NCBI RefSeq assembly: GCF_000507185.2 | Contig: NZ_AYTM02000002.1 | Span: forward strand, 2,503,501-2,567,500 | Length of the DNA: 64,000 nt | Reading direction: 5' to 3' | From: Pseudomonas syringae KCTC 12500 | Lineage (GTDB): Bacteria > Pseudomonadota > Gammaproteobacteria > Pseudomonadales > Pseudomonadaceae | Shown: piece after piece, positions 18,632-28,251 of the stretch | Layout: the number at the start of each line of letters is the position of its first letter | How positions within the stretch are numbered: position 1 is the stretch's first letter | Program-made: the position numbers and the translations under genes | The notes under the pieces: generated by a model | Told to the model about the DNA's origin: nothing | The model's input: the letters and a program-made list of their open reading frames with translations, nothing else | The model's database searches: none

Positions 18632-19969
18632 TTACAAGTTGTAGCCACGCTCGTTGTGTTGAGCGAGGTCCAGACCGACAGACTCTTCCTCGTCGGTGAC
18701 GCGCAGACCCATGACCGCATCCAGCACCTTGAGGATGATGAAGGTCACGATTGCGGTGTAGACAACGGTGAACGCGACGCCCTTGAACTGAATCCAGACC
18801 TGAGCACCGATGTCAGTCACGGTGCCGAAGCCGCCCAGTGCAGGTGCTGCGAACACACCGGTCAGGATCGCGCCGACGATACCGCCGATGCCGTGAACGC
18901 CGAACGCATCCAGGGAGTCATCGTAGCCCAGCTTGCGCTTGAGGCTGGTCGCGCAGAAGAAGCAGATCACGCCCGCTGCCAGACCGATGATCAGCGCGCC
19001 CATCGGGCCGACGGTACCGGCCGCAGGGGTAACGGCAACCAGGCCGGCAACCACACCAGAGGCAATACCCAGAGCACTTGGCTTACCATGAGTCAGCCAC
19101 TCGGCGAACATCCAGCCCAGTGCGGCGGCCGCGGTAGCGATTTGAGTGACCAGCATGGCCATACCGGCAGTGCCGTTGGCCGCAGCTGCGGAACCGGCGT
19201 TGAAGCCGAACCAGCCGACCCAGAGCATCGCGGCGCCGATCAGGGTGTAACCCAGGTTGTGCGGCGCCATCGGCGTGGTCGGGAAACCTTTGCGCTTGCC
19301 CAGTACAAGACACGCTACCAGACCGGCTACACCGGCGTTGATGTGTACGACGGTACCGCCAGCGAAGTCCAGAACGCCCCAGTCCCACAGCAAGCCACCG
19401 ACGCCGCCCCAGACCATGTGGGCGATTGGCGCGTAGACCAGAGTGAACCAGATGCCCATGAACACCAGCATCGCGGAAAACTTCATGCGTTCTGCGAAAG
19501 CGCCGACAATCAGGGCAGGGGTGATGATCGCGAAGGTCATCTGGAAGGTGACGAACACCGCCTCAGGGAACAACGCAGCAGGACCGGTAATGCTTGCCGG
19601 CGTGATGCCTGCCAGGAACGCTTTACCCATACCGCCAAAGAAGGAATTGAAGTTGACGACGCCCGCTTCCATACCGGTTGTGTCAAACGCAATGCTGTAG
19701 CCGTAGACGACCCACAGGATGCTGATCAGACCGGTGATTGCGAAGCACTGCATCATCACCGACAGAATGTTCTTGGAGCGAACCATGCCGCCGTAGAACA
19801 GCGCGAGACCGGGGATGGTCATGAACAGGACCAGAGCGGTCGAGGTCAGCATCCATGCGGTGTCGCCAGAGTTCAGCACCGGCTCGGCCACTGGATCAGC
19901 CGCCAGGGCAAGACCAGGTAATGCGAGGGACAACAGGGCACCGAGCCCTGCGAATTGACGCAGAGTCAT
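18632..19969 (-). CDS. amtB: Ammonium transporter AmtB
   Basis: Inner-membrane ammonium channel. The 445 residues begin with a signal-like segment (MTLRQFAGLGALLSLALPGLA), followed by 11 hydrophobic helices. The twin pore histidines sit in APIAHMVWGGVGG and DAFGVHGIGG, and the family motif GFNAGSAAAANG is present. It is downstream of glnK, whose product plugs the channel when nitrogen is plentiful, and the two form one operon behind a sigma-54 promoter. Confidence 0.96.
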   Translation of the reverse strand: MTLRQFAGLGALLSLALPGLALAADPVAEPVLNSGDTAWMLTSTALVLFMTIPGLALFYGGMVRSKNILSVMMQCFAITGLISILWVVYGYSIAFDTTGMEAGVVNFNSFFGGMGKAFLAGITPASITGPAALFPEAVFVTFQMTFAIITPALIVGAFAERMKFSAMLVFMGIWFTLVYAPIAHMVWGGVGGLLWDWGVLDFAGGTVVHINAGVAGLVACLVLGKRKGFPTTPMAPHNLGYTLIGAAMLWVGWFGFNAGSAAAANGTAGMAMLVTQIATAAAALGWMFAEWLTHGKPSALGIASGVVAGLVAVTPAAGTVGPMGALIIGLAAGVICFFCATSLKRKLGYDDSLDAFGVHGIGGIVGAILTGVFAAPALGGFGTVTDIGAQVWIQFKGVAFTVVYTAIVTFIILKVLDAVMGLRVTDEEESVGLDLAQHNERGYNL

Positions 19970-20002
19970 ATTGTTTTCTCCTGGGGCGTTGGGTTTGGCG
20001 GC

Positions 20003-20392
<390 letters not shown>

Positions 20393-20550
20393 TCAAGTCT
20401 AAGCGCAGTGTCTGGCTTTGTAACGTGCTGGCCGCCTGATCAGGCCAGACCAACTCCAGAAAACCGCTTCTGACGAAACACTTCCCCGCTCCGCCTGCCG
20501 CACTGCATTCGTCACAGCGACTGCATCAGTGCATGGGTCATAAGCCACTA

Positions 20551-20566
20551 AGCAGAAAGCTTGCCA
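20551..20566 (-). promoter_or_regulatory. Sigma-54 promoter of glnK-amtB
   Basis: On the reverse strand TGGCAAGCTTTCTGCT fits the sigma-54 consensus (TGGCAC, five bases, TTGCW): the invariant GG and GC are exactly ten bases apart. It lies about 210 bp before the glnK ATG and about 75 bp downstream of the NtrC-like site, the normal geometry. Confidence 0.7.
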
Positions 20567-20641
20567 CCTCGCGAATATTCATTGAATACAGGCCCTTGGG
20601 CTGGTTTTGCATAACCTTGCAGGGTCCATCATGGCGCTAAT

Positions 20642-20656
20642 GCACAGCAATGGTGC
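20642..20656. promoter_or_regulatory. NtrC-like enhancer site upstream of glnK
   Basis: GCACAGCAATGGTGC matches ten of the twelve fixed positions of the NtrC consensus GCACCA-N3-TGGTGC. It is about 100 bp upstream of the start point predicted by the sigma-54 element. Confidence 0.6.
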
Positions 20657-20758
20657 TCATGTGCCCGTCACTGCGCTCCATAAGCGTGCATTGCGCACCC
20701 AGGATTGACTATAGACACTGCGTGTTACACTGCCGGCCTCTGATTCAGGAAAATAACC

Positions 20759-21034
20759 ATGCTCGCGCCCAAAGCCTTTCTTGACGCTCTCAGCGGCCAC
20801 GCCTCTCGCCTGTTTAATGGCGAAACGCCTGTACCGCGCAGCGAATTCGAAACCCAGTTCAAGGCCCTGCTGCAAAGCGGCTTCAGCAAACTGGATCTGG
20901 TCAGCCGTGAAGAGTTCGACAGCCAGATGGCCGTCCTCGCCCGCACCCGCGCCCGCCTCGAAGCGCTGGAGGCCAAGATGGCCGAGCTGGAAGAGAAGAC
21001 TGGCGGGGCCGCAGGGACTGAAAAAGCCGAATAA
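20759..21034 (+). CDS. ubiK: Ubiquinone biosynthesis accessory factor UbiK
   Basis: Small helical protein (91 residues) that helps UbiJ in aerobic ubiquinone synthesis; formerly YqiC. The N-terminal amphipathic part (MLAPKAFLDALSGHASRLF) is followed by the family segment KLDLVSREEFDSQMAVLART and a C-terminal coiled coil ending in EAKMAELEEK. In other Pseudomonas the next forward gene is comM; here about 8.3 kb intervene. Confidence 0.92.
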   Translation: MLAPKAFLDALSGHASRLFNGETPVPRSEFETQFKALLQSGFSKLDLVSREEFDSQMAVLARTRARLEALEAKMAELEEKTGGAAGTEKAE

Positions 21035-21275
21035 GGGCTTTCCTTGTTTTGCTTTCAGTGCGCTGCAGCGCTGAACGTTGTCATGCACAACGGGGCAGGC
21101 ACCTGACCTGCTCGCGAAGCGAGAGGCTCAAACGTGTACTGGCCTTCGCGTCGCAGCCATGAATCGCCCCGGATTTCAGTGATACAGTTGCGCGCCGAAA
21201 TACGCTAACGTCTCGGCGCGCCAGTCATGCACTGGCCACTCCTCCCGGCTATTCGAACGTTCTATGGATGGAAGC

Positions 21276-21893
21276 ATGACTGACAAACGTCCCCTTACTC
21301 GCAGCTCCCTGGCCGCAACCCTGTGGTTGTGTATCGGCACGTCTGTTTTCGCTCAGGAGACGGCATTGCATTCCGGCAAGTACGAGCAGTTGATGCTGGC
21401 CGTGACGCCCGAGCATCAGGTCGAGGGTTATTACTCGGAGACGCGCGGCGAGGCATTCAGCTGTGCGTTCTATCTGCAAGGCAAGGTCGAGGCCGGGAAG
21501 GGCGCAGCGGTGTCGTCCTGGCTGGATGACGTCTACCCAGGAACACTAAAGGCCTCGGCTGATGGCGTGGTGCTGACGATCGAGCAAGGCCGGCAGCACC
21601 CCGGCTGCATGAACGTGATGGCGCCGGACATCGCCACCGGCATGGATCTGACCCGGACCGCCAGCAAGCAGTGGGTCGGTCTGCTGACTGTCACCGCGGA
21701 CAAGGCCTGGCTGCAAAAAACACCGAATGCCAAAGCCACCCGAGGCGCCTATATCGTCAAGGATGATGTCGTCGGGGTTCTGGCATTCAAGGATGGCGCG
21801 GCTCAGGTCGAGTTCATCAATGCCGATGATCGCTCGTTTACCGGGTGGATCAGTCAGGACCAATATGCGCGGTTGGCCGCGCCCGGACGCTGA
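21276..21893 (+). CDS. Exported protein of unknown function
   Basis: A 205-residue protein with an N-terminal signal peptide (RSSLAATLWLCIGTSVFAQE, cleavage likely after VFA). The mature part has two pairs of features: a YYSETRGEAFSCAFYLQGK segment and a C-terminal SH3-like half (TADKAWLQKTPNAKATRGAYIVKDDVVGVL) that resembles periplasmic bacterial SH3 domains. Cysteines at two positions could form a disulfide. I start at the ATG of MTDKRPLTRSS because GGATGG precedes it; a start four codons upstream is possible. Function not known. It is the first gene of the accessory stretch between ubiK and comM. Confidence 0.75.
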   Translation: MTDKRPLTRSSLAATLWLCIGTSVFAQETALHSGKYEQLMLAVTPEHQVEGYYSETRGEAFSCAFYLQGKVEAGKGAAVSSWLDDVYPGTLKASADGVVLTIEQGRQHPGCMNVMAPDIATGMDLTRTASKQWVGLLTVTADKAWLQKTPNAKATRGAYIVKDDVVGVLAFKDGAAQVEFINADDRSFTGWISQDQYARLAAPGR

Positions 21894-21908
21894 TATCAGA
21901 CGGGGAGG

Positions 21909-22826
21909 TCAGCCAATCTGCCGCACTCGGCTGAGATCTGTCGAGGGTGGGCAGCCAAACTGGCGGCTGTACTCCCTGCTGAACTGCGAAGGGCTTTCAT
22001 AGCCGACGCGATAGCAGGCGCTGGAGGCGTCCAGGCCTTCATTGATGATCAGCCGTCGAGCTTCTTGCAGGCGCAGCTTTTTCTGATACTGCAACGGACT
22101 CATGGCGGTCAGCGCCTTGAATCGGTGGTGCAGCGTCGAATTGCCGAGGTTGGCCAGACGCGCCAGTTCGTCGATGCGCAGCGGCTCGGTGTAATGACTG
22201 TTCAGCCAGTCGACCGCCCGCGTAACGCGATGCGTCTGCGAATCCCCAACCGCGATTTCGTAGAGTCGCCGCCCATTGTTGCCGCGCAGCAGCCGATAGT
22301 AGAGCTCCCGAAGTGCAAGGGGCGCGAGCATGCCGATGTCGCGAGGCGTGTCGAGCAGGCGCACCAGCCTCAACACCGTCTCCAGCAATGGCTGATCCAT
22401 TGGCTCAAGAAACAGGCCCCGCTGCGGCTCGTCCGGAACGCCGTTCAATGGCGCTTCCGCAATGAGCTGGGCAATGTGCGCAGGCTCGAAATCCAGACGA
22501 ATACATAGATAGGGCGCCTCGCCACTCGCTTCAAGCACGCGCCCGGCGACCGGCACAGTCACCGCGACGACCAGATAGCTGAGCGGGTCGTACACATATT
22601 GCTCATCGCCCAGCGCAACCTCCTTGCGACCTTGAACGATCACGCAAAGGGCTGGCCGATGCAGCGCATGAATCAGCTCGGACGGCGCATCGCAGCGGAT
22701 AACGTGCAGCGGCGCAATAGCGGTTTCATAAACACCGGGTGCCGCAAAGCGCTGCGTCAGCAACTGGATGATTTCAGCCCGGCAAACATCGGTGCCCGGA
22801 GCGCTCGCAGCATTGTGTGTATCCAT
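21909..22826 (-). CDS. AraC-family transcriptional regulator
   Basis: A 305-residue regulator with an AraC_N-type cupin domain (residues ~35-185, including LCVIVQGRKEVALGDEQYVYDP) and a C-terminal double helix-turn-helix (LRIDELARLANLGNSTLHHRF and SSACYRVGYESPSQFSREYSR). This type often senses small organic molecules. It is divergent from the SDR gene across 235 bp and so probably regulates it; this pairing of an AraC_N regulator with a dehydrogenase is common in Proteobacteria. Confidence 0.9.
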   Translation of the reverse strand: MDTHNAASAPGTDVCRAEIIQLLTQRFAAPGVYETAIAPLHVIRCDAPSELIHALHRPALCVIVQGRKEVALGDEQYVYDPLSYLVVAVTVPVAGRVLEASGEAPYLCIRLDFEPAHIAQLIAEAPLNGVPDEPQRGLFLEPMDQPLLETVLRLVRLLDTPRDIGMLAPLALRELYYRLLRGNNGRRLYEIAVGDSQTHRVTRAVDWLNSHYTEPLRIDELARLANLGNSTLHHRFKALTAMSPLQYQKKLRLQEARRLIINEGLDASSACYRVGYESPSQFSREYSRQFGCPPSTDLSRVRQIG

Positions 22827-23061
22827 GAATAACCCCGTCCCAAGTCAGTGTTGCTGCACGCCTTTCCTTTGCATCGAACGCCATCATAGCGGCCATTGTG
22901 CAGCGATTCAGCGTAAGGCAGACCCACAGACAGGAATAGGCAAGTGTCGCGCAGGTATCGGCATGCGCACAGTGATGAGCGACTCGTAGCATGGCCATCG
23001 CAATCAGTTTGAGCCGCGTGCTGAAACTGAGCCACCGATGACTTCACGAGGAAAGCCAGTC

Positions 23062-23796
23062 ATGTCGAATATTCAAGGCAAGGTTGTACTGATCACAGGC
23101 GCCAGCAGCGGCATTGGCGAAGCTGCCGCCCGACTCATCGCCGCCAAGGGCGCATACGTGGTGCTGGGCGCTCGGCGCATCGAGCGTCTGGAGATGCTGG
23201 CGGCAGACATCGAAGCGCAGGGCGGCTCGGCACGCTTCCGCGCGCTGGACGTGACCGATGCGCTCGACATGCAAGCCTTTGCCGACTTCGCCAAACACGC
23301 GTTCGGCAAGATCGACGTGATTATCAACAACGCCGGCGTCATGCCCCTGTCGCCGCTCGCCGCGGTGAACATCGCAGAGTGGAACCAGATGCTCGACGTC
23401 AACGTGCGCGGCGTACTGCACGGCATCGCCGCCGTGCTGCCGAGCATGCAAGCGCAAGGGCACGGCCAGATCATCAACATCTCCTCCATCGGCGGCCTAG
23501 CCGTTTCCCCGACCGCCGCAGTGTACTGCGCCACCAAATTCGCTGTTCGCGCCATCTCCGATGGCCTTCGGCAGGAAACCGACAAGATCCGCGTCACCGT
23601 CGTCTGCCCCGGCGTGGTCGAATCAGAGCTGGCCGACTCGATTTCCGACGAGACCGCGCGCGAGGCGATGAACGCGTTTCGAAAGGTTGCGTTGGAGCCG
23701 GATGCGATCGCACGCGCGCTTGTTTACGCGATCGAGCAGCCGGATGGGGTGGATGTGAGCGAGATTGTGGTGCGGCCTACGGGGAGTGCTTATTGA
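23062..23796 (+). CDS. Short-chain dehydrogenase/reductase
   Basis: A 244-residue classical SDR. The cofactor motif TGASSGIG is near residue 13, NNAG near 88, catalytic Ser in INISSIGG, and YCATK gives the catalytic Tyr and Lys. The substrate cannot be told; it resembles YdfG-like and general NADP-dependent reductases. ATG at 23062 follows AGGAAA and is preferred to one eight codons upstream. Its last 123 bases are repeated at 28497-28619, and the stop is only 15 bp from the convergent immunity candidate, so the toxin cassette joins exactly here. Confidence 0.92.
   Translation: MSNIQGKVVLITGASSGIGEAAARLIAAKGAYVVLGARRIERLEMLAADIEAQGGSARFRALDVTDALDMQAFADFAKHAFGKIDVIINNAGVMPLSPLAAVNIAEWNQMLDVNVRGVLHGIAAVLPSMQAQGHGQIINISSIGGLAVSPTAAVYCATKFAVRAISDGLRQETDKIRVTVVCPGVVESELADSISDETAREAMNAFRKVALEPDAIARALVYAIEQPDGVDVSEIVVRPTGSAY
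23674..23796 (+). repeat. Direct repeat copy 1: 3' end of the SDR gene
   Basis: These 123 bases, ending at the SDR stop codon, reappear at 28497-28619 with about six mismatches by eye. The two copies are in the same orientation and bracket the toxin/immunity cassette. Confidence 0.9.
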
Positions 23797-23811
23797 GACT
23801 GGTAATGAGGA

Positions 23812-24555
23812 CTACCACTTCCAGGCCCTTTCGGTGAACTCGGCCGTTGGGGGGAGCGCGCCACGGAGGAACGCGAGGTATTTGTTGAACAGGACCTCGT
23901 GCTGGAAGCGGGCCTCGAAGCCAAGTGTGACGTCGGTGCGGTGGGTGATGATCATGAGGCGCTTTCGGTCGACGGTGACGAAGTTGTACTCGGCCCATGG
24001 CAGGCTTTGTTCGCGGTGGATGGGGTTTTCCCAGTTGAGTAGCTTGATGGCTGCGATAAAGGCCATGGCCACCGGGCCGATCAGGAACAGCAGTGATCCG
24101 GTGAGTATGGCTACGAATACGAACAGCATGATCACGGCGATGGCGATGCCTTTGAAAAAGGAAGAGGCGAAATCGGGGTAGTGGAGGTAGTACTCTACGA
24201 GGGCATGGTGGGTGGTGATGGTGTAGTTGTAGATGGTTTTTTGGCGGATGAGCAGTGTGACGAAGTACAAATAATTTCCGATAAAAAGCAGGGTTAATAT
24301 GAATAACCAATGCGGCTCCTGAGTGAACGCCTCCCACCACACCCAAACGTTGAATATGAACATGGCTATATGTCCTAGGCCTAAAAGAAGCTGCATTCGC
24401 ATAACTTCTTTTTTGTGAGGTGCGATAGTTTTTATTGTCCAGTTAAGGATGTCTACTTCTGCATAAAAAGCGTTGGTTATAATAGGAGCTATCAATCTAG
24501 AGTTGTTCTCATTAGGTAAGGTCTCTTGCTGGGGAACGGCTTCTTTTCTAAGCAT
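23812..24555 (-). CDS. Four-helix membrane protein, likely immunity to the T6SS effector
   Basis: A 247-residue protein with four hydrophobic helices: MQLLLGLGHIAMFIFNVWVW (~54-73), HWLFILTLLFIGNYLYFVTL (~82-101), then a pair at ~137-170 (IAIAVIMLFVFVAILTGSLL and LIGPVAMAFIAA). It has no recognised domain. The ATG lies four bases after the effector stop on the same strand, so translation is probably coupled. Immunity to pore-forming VasX-type effectors is normally a polytopic inner-membrane protein encoded next door, which fits. The gene is clearly more AT-rich than its core neighbours. The immunity role is inferred from position and topology only. Confidence 0.72.
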   Translation of the reverse strand: MLRKEAVPQQETLPNENNSRLIAPIITNAFYAEVDILNWTIKTIAPHKKEVMRMQLLLGLGHIAMFIFNVWVWWEAFTQEPHWLFILTLLFIGNYLYFVTLLIRQKTIYNYTITTHHALVEYYLHYPDFASSFFKGIAIAVIMLFVFVAILTGSLLFLIGPVAMAFIAAIKLLNWENPIHREQSLPWAEYNFVTVDRKRLMIITHRTDVTLGFEARFQHEVLFNKYLAFLRGALPPTAEFTERAWKW

Positions 24556-24559
24556 GCTA

Positions 24560-27500
24560 TTACTCTGCGATTTCCAGTGTCATGAAGCCGAGTCGGTTTA
24601 AACTTTTAACTTCAAGATCGGCTGCTGACGAGCCTTCGAAAGATGTATGTCCTTGAGTGTCCAGTTCTATTTGGAACAGATAGCCCGTATCCTCTACGCC
24701 GGTACATATTAAATTCTCGGGATACCAAATTTGCAGCTCCAAGTAACGTGCATCCTGTTCTAGCGGCACCCAAGTCTCCCAAATAACATCTTCACCCTCA
24801 GGTGGCATCAATGGAAATGTGCAGTCTTTATGAACATGTTCTATACGTTTTTCGGTCAGCACTCCGAACTGGCTGGTGGCCCTGAACTGTCCTCTATCCA
24901 AGAAGTCCTGATATATCGGTTGGTCTATTTTATTCACTGGCATTATGCCCCAAGGACGCTTGCTGCTGATAACGTTGAAGTTTACTGAGCGTCCGCGCAA
25001 TATATTTGGTAAGCGAAGCTGTATGCCTGCACCGTTTTGAATCGTCGCGCTAAAATAGTCACCTTTACCCAAATATCGATCTTCATAATGCGTGGTGCTT
25101 TTAACATAAAGTTGTGGGCCTAGCTGTATCTCAAGCAAGTTACGAATCTCGTCGTAATGACCCTGAGGGGTTTCTGGGTGGCGATATTGAAGCGTTCTGG
25201 ACCAGCAGCATTTTCGTAGCCACCAGCCGACAAGATCTTGCTTGAAATAATTTAACGCCATCGTTGCTAAAAGATAGATTGTACCTGTAACGAGTAGAGC
25301 GAAACTGAACCAAGGACTCATGACTAATATAGTTAGCTTGCTTGCAGGAGAAATGCCCACTAGCAATTGAGCCAGCGAGCCCAACCCCATCGCAGAGGCA
25401 GCAAAGCCTTTTATGATAGTCGCGTTTTTTTCTGCCGAAGTTTCCAGTTTGTTCCAGTCATCGCGAATATCTATTACCTCTAACATTACCGCCGCTACCC
25501 CAAACGCTCCCATCGCCACCATTGAAACCCTGAACCCACGTATCGCATCACTCCACGCCGCATTTCCCTTCGCCCTCCAATAACTCGCAGAGCGATCCAG
25601 AATCCCGACATTCTTGCCATCGATCAGCACCGGCGTCGCATCCCTGATAACCGCCCACGGTGCTTCAACAAACACCGCCATCAGCAAGTTAAAGCTATAC
25701 CCCAACCCATACGTCACCTTGCCGACGTCCTTGGCACTGAAGTCTCCATCCCGAGTAAGGTCGCGATAAGTGAAGGCGGTGTTGATGAAGTTGAGCATGA
25801 TCACGCCCCAGGTGATCGAGCCGGCAATCCCACCCAGGCCATCGATCCAGCGCCTGGCGGTGCTCAGCCAGTCTTTGGCGATGGCTTTGCCGGACTGGAA
25901 GTGCTGGCGAATCTCGCCCTGCAGTTGCTTCGCATATTCGTTGTTCTGATAGTCGAGCAGGGCGGGCATGCTCAGTTCGTGCAGACGAAGCTTTTGCTCA
26001 AGCGCGCGCAGGTGGCGGGCGATGCTTTTGCGGGGTTTGTAAGCGGTTGGGTAGAGCCAGCTGCGGCGGGTGTCGCTGATCTGTTTGTTAAGCACCTGCC
26101 ACTCACTGATCCAGTTTTTCAGTTTCGCGAGCATGGTGTGATCGATCGCAATACGCGCCTTCGAGTCGAGCAGGATCTGGCCGATCAGCAGCGTGCGTAT
26201 CAGTGCAACGATGTTTTGCTGCTTGCCCACCGCCAGACGGCTGTCGATGGGCACCCAGGCCAGCAGGATACTTTCGAACGTTCCCTTGCCAGCACCGCTG
26301 GCCAGTTGGCCGAGGGCTTTGAAGGTGTCCTGAACGGGTTGTTTCAGCGCCTTCATCCACGGCTTGTCGGCAAAGCCCTGATGATTGAGCGTGCCGTTGA
26401 GTTCGCCGATGCGGGTAGCCAGGTTGGTGACGTCGCCAAGGCCGTTCAGCAGCGCGTTGGCCTCCTGGTGCAGCGCGTGTTTGAGCGCCGGTGAGAAGCC
26501 GTAGCGCAAGGTGCCAAACGGGCTGCTGTCGTTGGCTTCCTGCTCGGCGAGCCAGGCGCTGGCGGCGTTGTCCTGAGCGTAAATGATCTGCAGGTTGAGC
26601 ATGAGCGTTTGCAGATAAAGCAGGCTTTCAGGGTGTGTGGGGTCGACAAACAGCTTGAGCGGTTCCGTGCCCAGATGGGTCGACCATTGCCGAAAGTCGC
26701 TTTGCGTGTCACGCACCTGTTGCAGCAGTGTGTCGCCGGTTGGCAGGTGCTGCTGAAGGTACTGACGCGCACCGCTCAGATCGACCTCGCGCCGCCATTT
26801 GTGGCGATCTTTCCAGGCTTGCAGGGCGTCGTCGGAGGGCGCGCTGCCGTAACGCGTTTCAATCGATCTACGCATCTCCGGGCTCTTGAACATGTCCGGC
26901 ATCAGCAGAAAATCGCCGGGCACGTTACTGCTGCTGATCTGCGCTTCCTCAAGGATGCACTGCTCGAAGTAAGCTTCGAGCTCGCCCAGATACTGGTGAG
27001 TGAGCGCGGCATTATCGCGCACCGATGCTGGCAGTTTCTCCGGTTCGCTTTCAGCGCCACATAGCGTGGTGACGGTCTGGGCTATCTGGAGCTTGTGTTC
27101 GTGCTCGGCCTGCCAGTTGCGGTAAGCGGCCTGATCGGCAGCCAGTTGCATGCCCAGATCGTTGAAAATGGCCAGCGGATCATCAAGGGCGATGAGCAGG
27201 GAGCTGTCCTGATCTTCAACGCTGCCCTGCCAGAAAACGTCAGCGCCGATTGGCGAAAACAGCGGCTGGGTTTCTTCGCTGGAGGCCTTGGATGTAGGAA
27301 TCGCCGAGTCTGCAAAGCGGTCATCTTCAACCACATGCTCTTTGTCGATGTCCGCCACCGCCTCGGCGATACGGTTCAACGGCAGGGTATGCGGCTCGGC
27401 CATGGTCATGCAGTAGCGTTTCAGATCCAGCGCTTTCATCCATGACGTGCGGCTTGCCGGATTGGAGCGCAGGTGTTCGCAGATTCGCCAGGTCCACTGC

Positions 27501-27940
27501 TGCGCTGAAAAGGCGATGCGCAGCAGGTTGTTTCGCGGATAGAGCAGAAAAGGCTTGGCATCGCTGCCGCCACTGCGCTGGTTGCTGCCGATCTGCGCAT
27601 CGGTCCAGACAATACGGCTCAGGTTGCCGGTGGCGGCTGACACCGCGTACTCGTGCAACGTCTCTGCCGTTTCGTCATAGACATACACATAGCCGTCATA
27701 CAGTTGGCGAAGGGTATAACTGCGTGTTTTCAGCTTCGGCATCACCGCCCAGCGGCTGCCCTTGAGTAGCGGTTTCAGCTTCTCGGGCGCGGTATCGTAG
27801 CGGGAGCGGTCCAGCGCATAGCGCACTGGCACGATGGCGACTTCAGGTTTTCGGAAGGGGCACAGACTGGTGGCCGTGGCGGGAGTTTTGGCGAACGTTG
27901 CAGCACGTCGTTGTGTATGGGTGCCGGATTTGTCGGTCAT
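24560..27940 (-). CDS. VasX/BTH_I2691-like T6SS effector, pore-forming type
   Basis: A 1126-residue protein with a VasX-type N-terminus: CPFRKPEVAIVPVRYALD at residues ~27-44 and LRQLYDGYVYVYDE (~77-90), which resembles the MIX marker of type VI effectors. A long helical middle (~200-690) follows. About five hydrophobic helices lie at ~701-722, 744-765, 803-824, 840-862 and 868-898, and a soluble tail of ~225 residues ends the protein. VasX of Vibrio cholerae (about 1085 residues) and related Pseudomonas effectors depolarise membranes through such helices. I start at MTDKSGTHTQRR (27940); an upstream frame extension of 47 residues has no family character. No signal peptide. No VgrG, PAAR or DUF4123 chaperone gene lies nearby, so it is an orphan effector. 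GC falls in the C-terminal third. Confidence 0.85.
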   Translation of the reverse strand: MTDKSGTHTQRRAATFAKTPATATSLCPFRKPEVAIVPVRYALDRSRYDTAPEKLKPLLKGSRWAVMPKLKTRSYTLRQLYDGYVYVYDETAETLHEYAVSAATGNLSRIVWTDAQIGSNQRSGGSDAKPFLLYPRNNLLRIAFSAQQWTWRICEHLRSNPASRTSWMKALDLKRYCMTMAEPHTLPLNRIAEAVADIDKEHVVEDDRFADSAIPTSKASSEETQPLFSPIGADVFWQGSVEDQDSSLLIALDDPLAIFNDLGMQLAADQAAYRNWQAEHEHKLQIAQTVTTLCGAESEPEKLPASVRDNAALTHQYLGELEAYFEQCILEEAQISSSNVPGDFLLMPDMFKSPEMRRSIETRYGSAPSDDALQAWKDRHKWRREVDLSGARQYLQQHLPTGDTLLQQVRDTQSDFRQWSTHLGTEPLKLFVDPTHPESLLYLQTLMLNLQIIYAQDNAASAWLAEQEANDSSPFGTLRYGFSPALKHALHQEANALLNGLGDVTNLATRIGELNGTLNHQGFADKPWMKALKQPVQDTFKALGQLASGAGKGTFESILLAWVPIDSRLAVGKQQNIVALIRTLLIGQILLDSKARIAIDHTMLAKLKNWISEWQVLNKQISDTRRSWLYPTAYKPRKSIARHLRALEQKLRLHELSMPALLDYQNNEYAKQLQGEIRQHFQSGKAIAKDWLSTARRWIDGLGGIAGSITWGVIMLNFINTAFTYRDLTRDGDFSAKDVGKVTYGLGYSFNLLMAVFVEAPWAVIRDATPVLIDGKNVGILDRSASYWRAKGNAAWSDAIRGFRVSMVAMGAFGVAAVMLEVIDIRDDWNKLETSAEKNATIIKGFAASAMGLGSLAQLLVGISPASKLTILVMSPWFSFALLVTGTIYLLATMALNYFKQDLVGWWLRKCCWSRTLQYRHPETPQGHYDEIRNLLEIQLGPQLYVKSTTHYEDRYLGKGDYFSATIQNGAGIQLRLPNILRGRSVNFNVISSKRPWGIMPVNKIDQPIYQDFLDRGQFRATSQFGVLTEKRIEHVHKDCTFPLMPPEGEDVIWETWVPLEQDARYLELQIWYPENLICTGVEDTGYLFQIELDTQGHTSFEGSSAADLEVKSLNRLGFMTLEIAE

Positions 27941-28251
27941 GCATGGAATCTCTGCGCAGAAACGGGCGATATCGCCCGCTGTATGCAGAAGTGCATTCCA
28001 AGATATGTGCCGACTGTCTATTTGCCTATAAAAAACAAATAGATAGAGATTTAAAGCAAAGACATCGAGCAAAAAAAGCATGAAATAGTGCGCAAACGTC
28101 TGCGCACATGCGCTGACTCGTTAATGTGTGCCGCATCGCTTTGAATATAGGGCTTTGCTGGTTAAGCCCCGGCCATCGGATGCGCAAAAATTTGCGCATC
28201 TATGTTTTGCATGCAGCCTTTAGCCGACTAAGTGTCGTGCCTGTCGAACCC
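27941..28251 (-). promoter_or_regulatory. Effector gene leader with three inverted repeats
   Basis: The AT-rich leader of the effector gene holds three palindromes: CGGGCGATATCGCCCG at 27963-27978 (perfect, 16 bp), GTGCGCA-N6-TGCGCAC at 28088-28107, and GATGCGCAAA / TTTGCGCATC at 28179-28200 with two central bases. The last two share a TGCGCA core. They may be operators for a dimeric regulator or RNA hairpins. No clear sigma-70 promoter is certain. Confidence 0.45.

Noticed and set aside
18515..19921. A 468-codon forward open frame opposite amtB
   Set aside because: Same artefact; amtB has clear helices and pore histidines, the forward frame has none.
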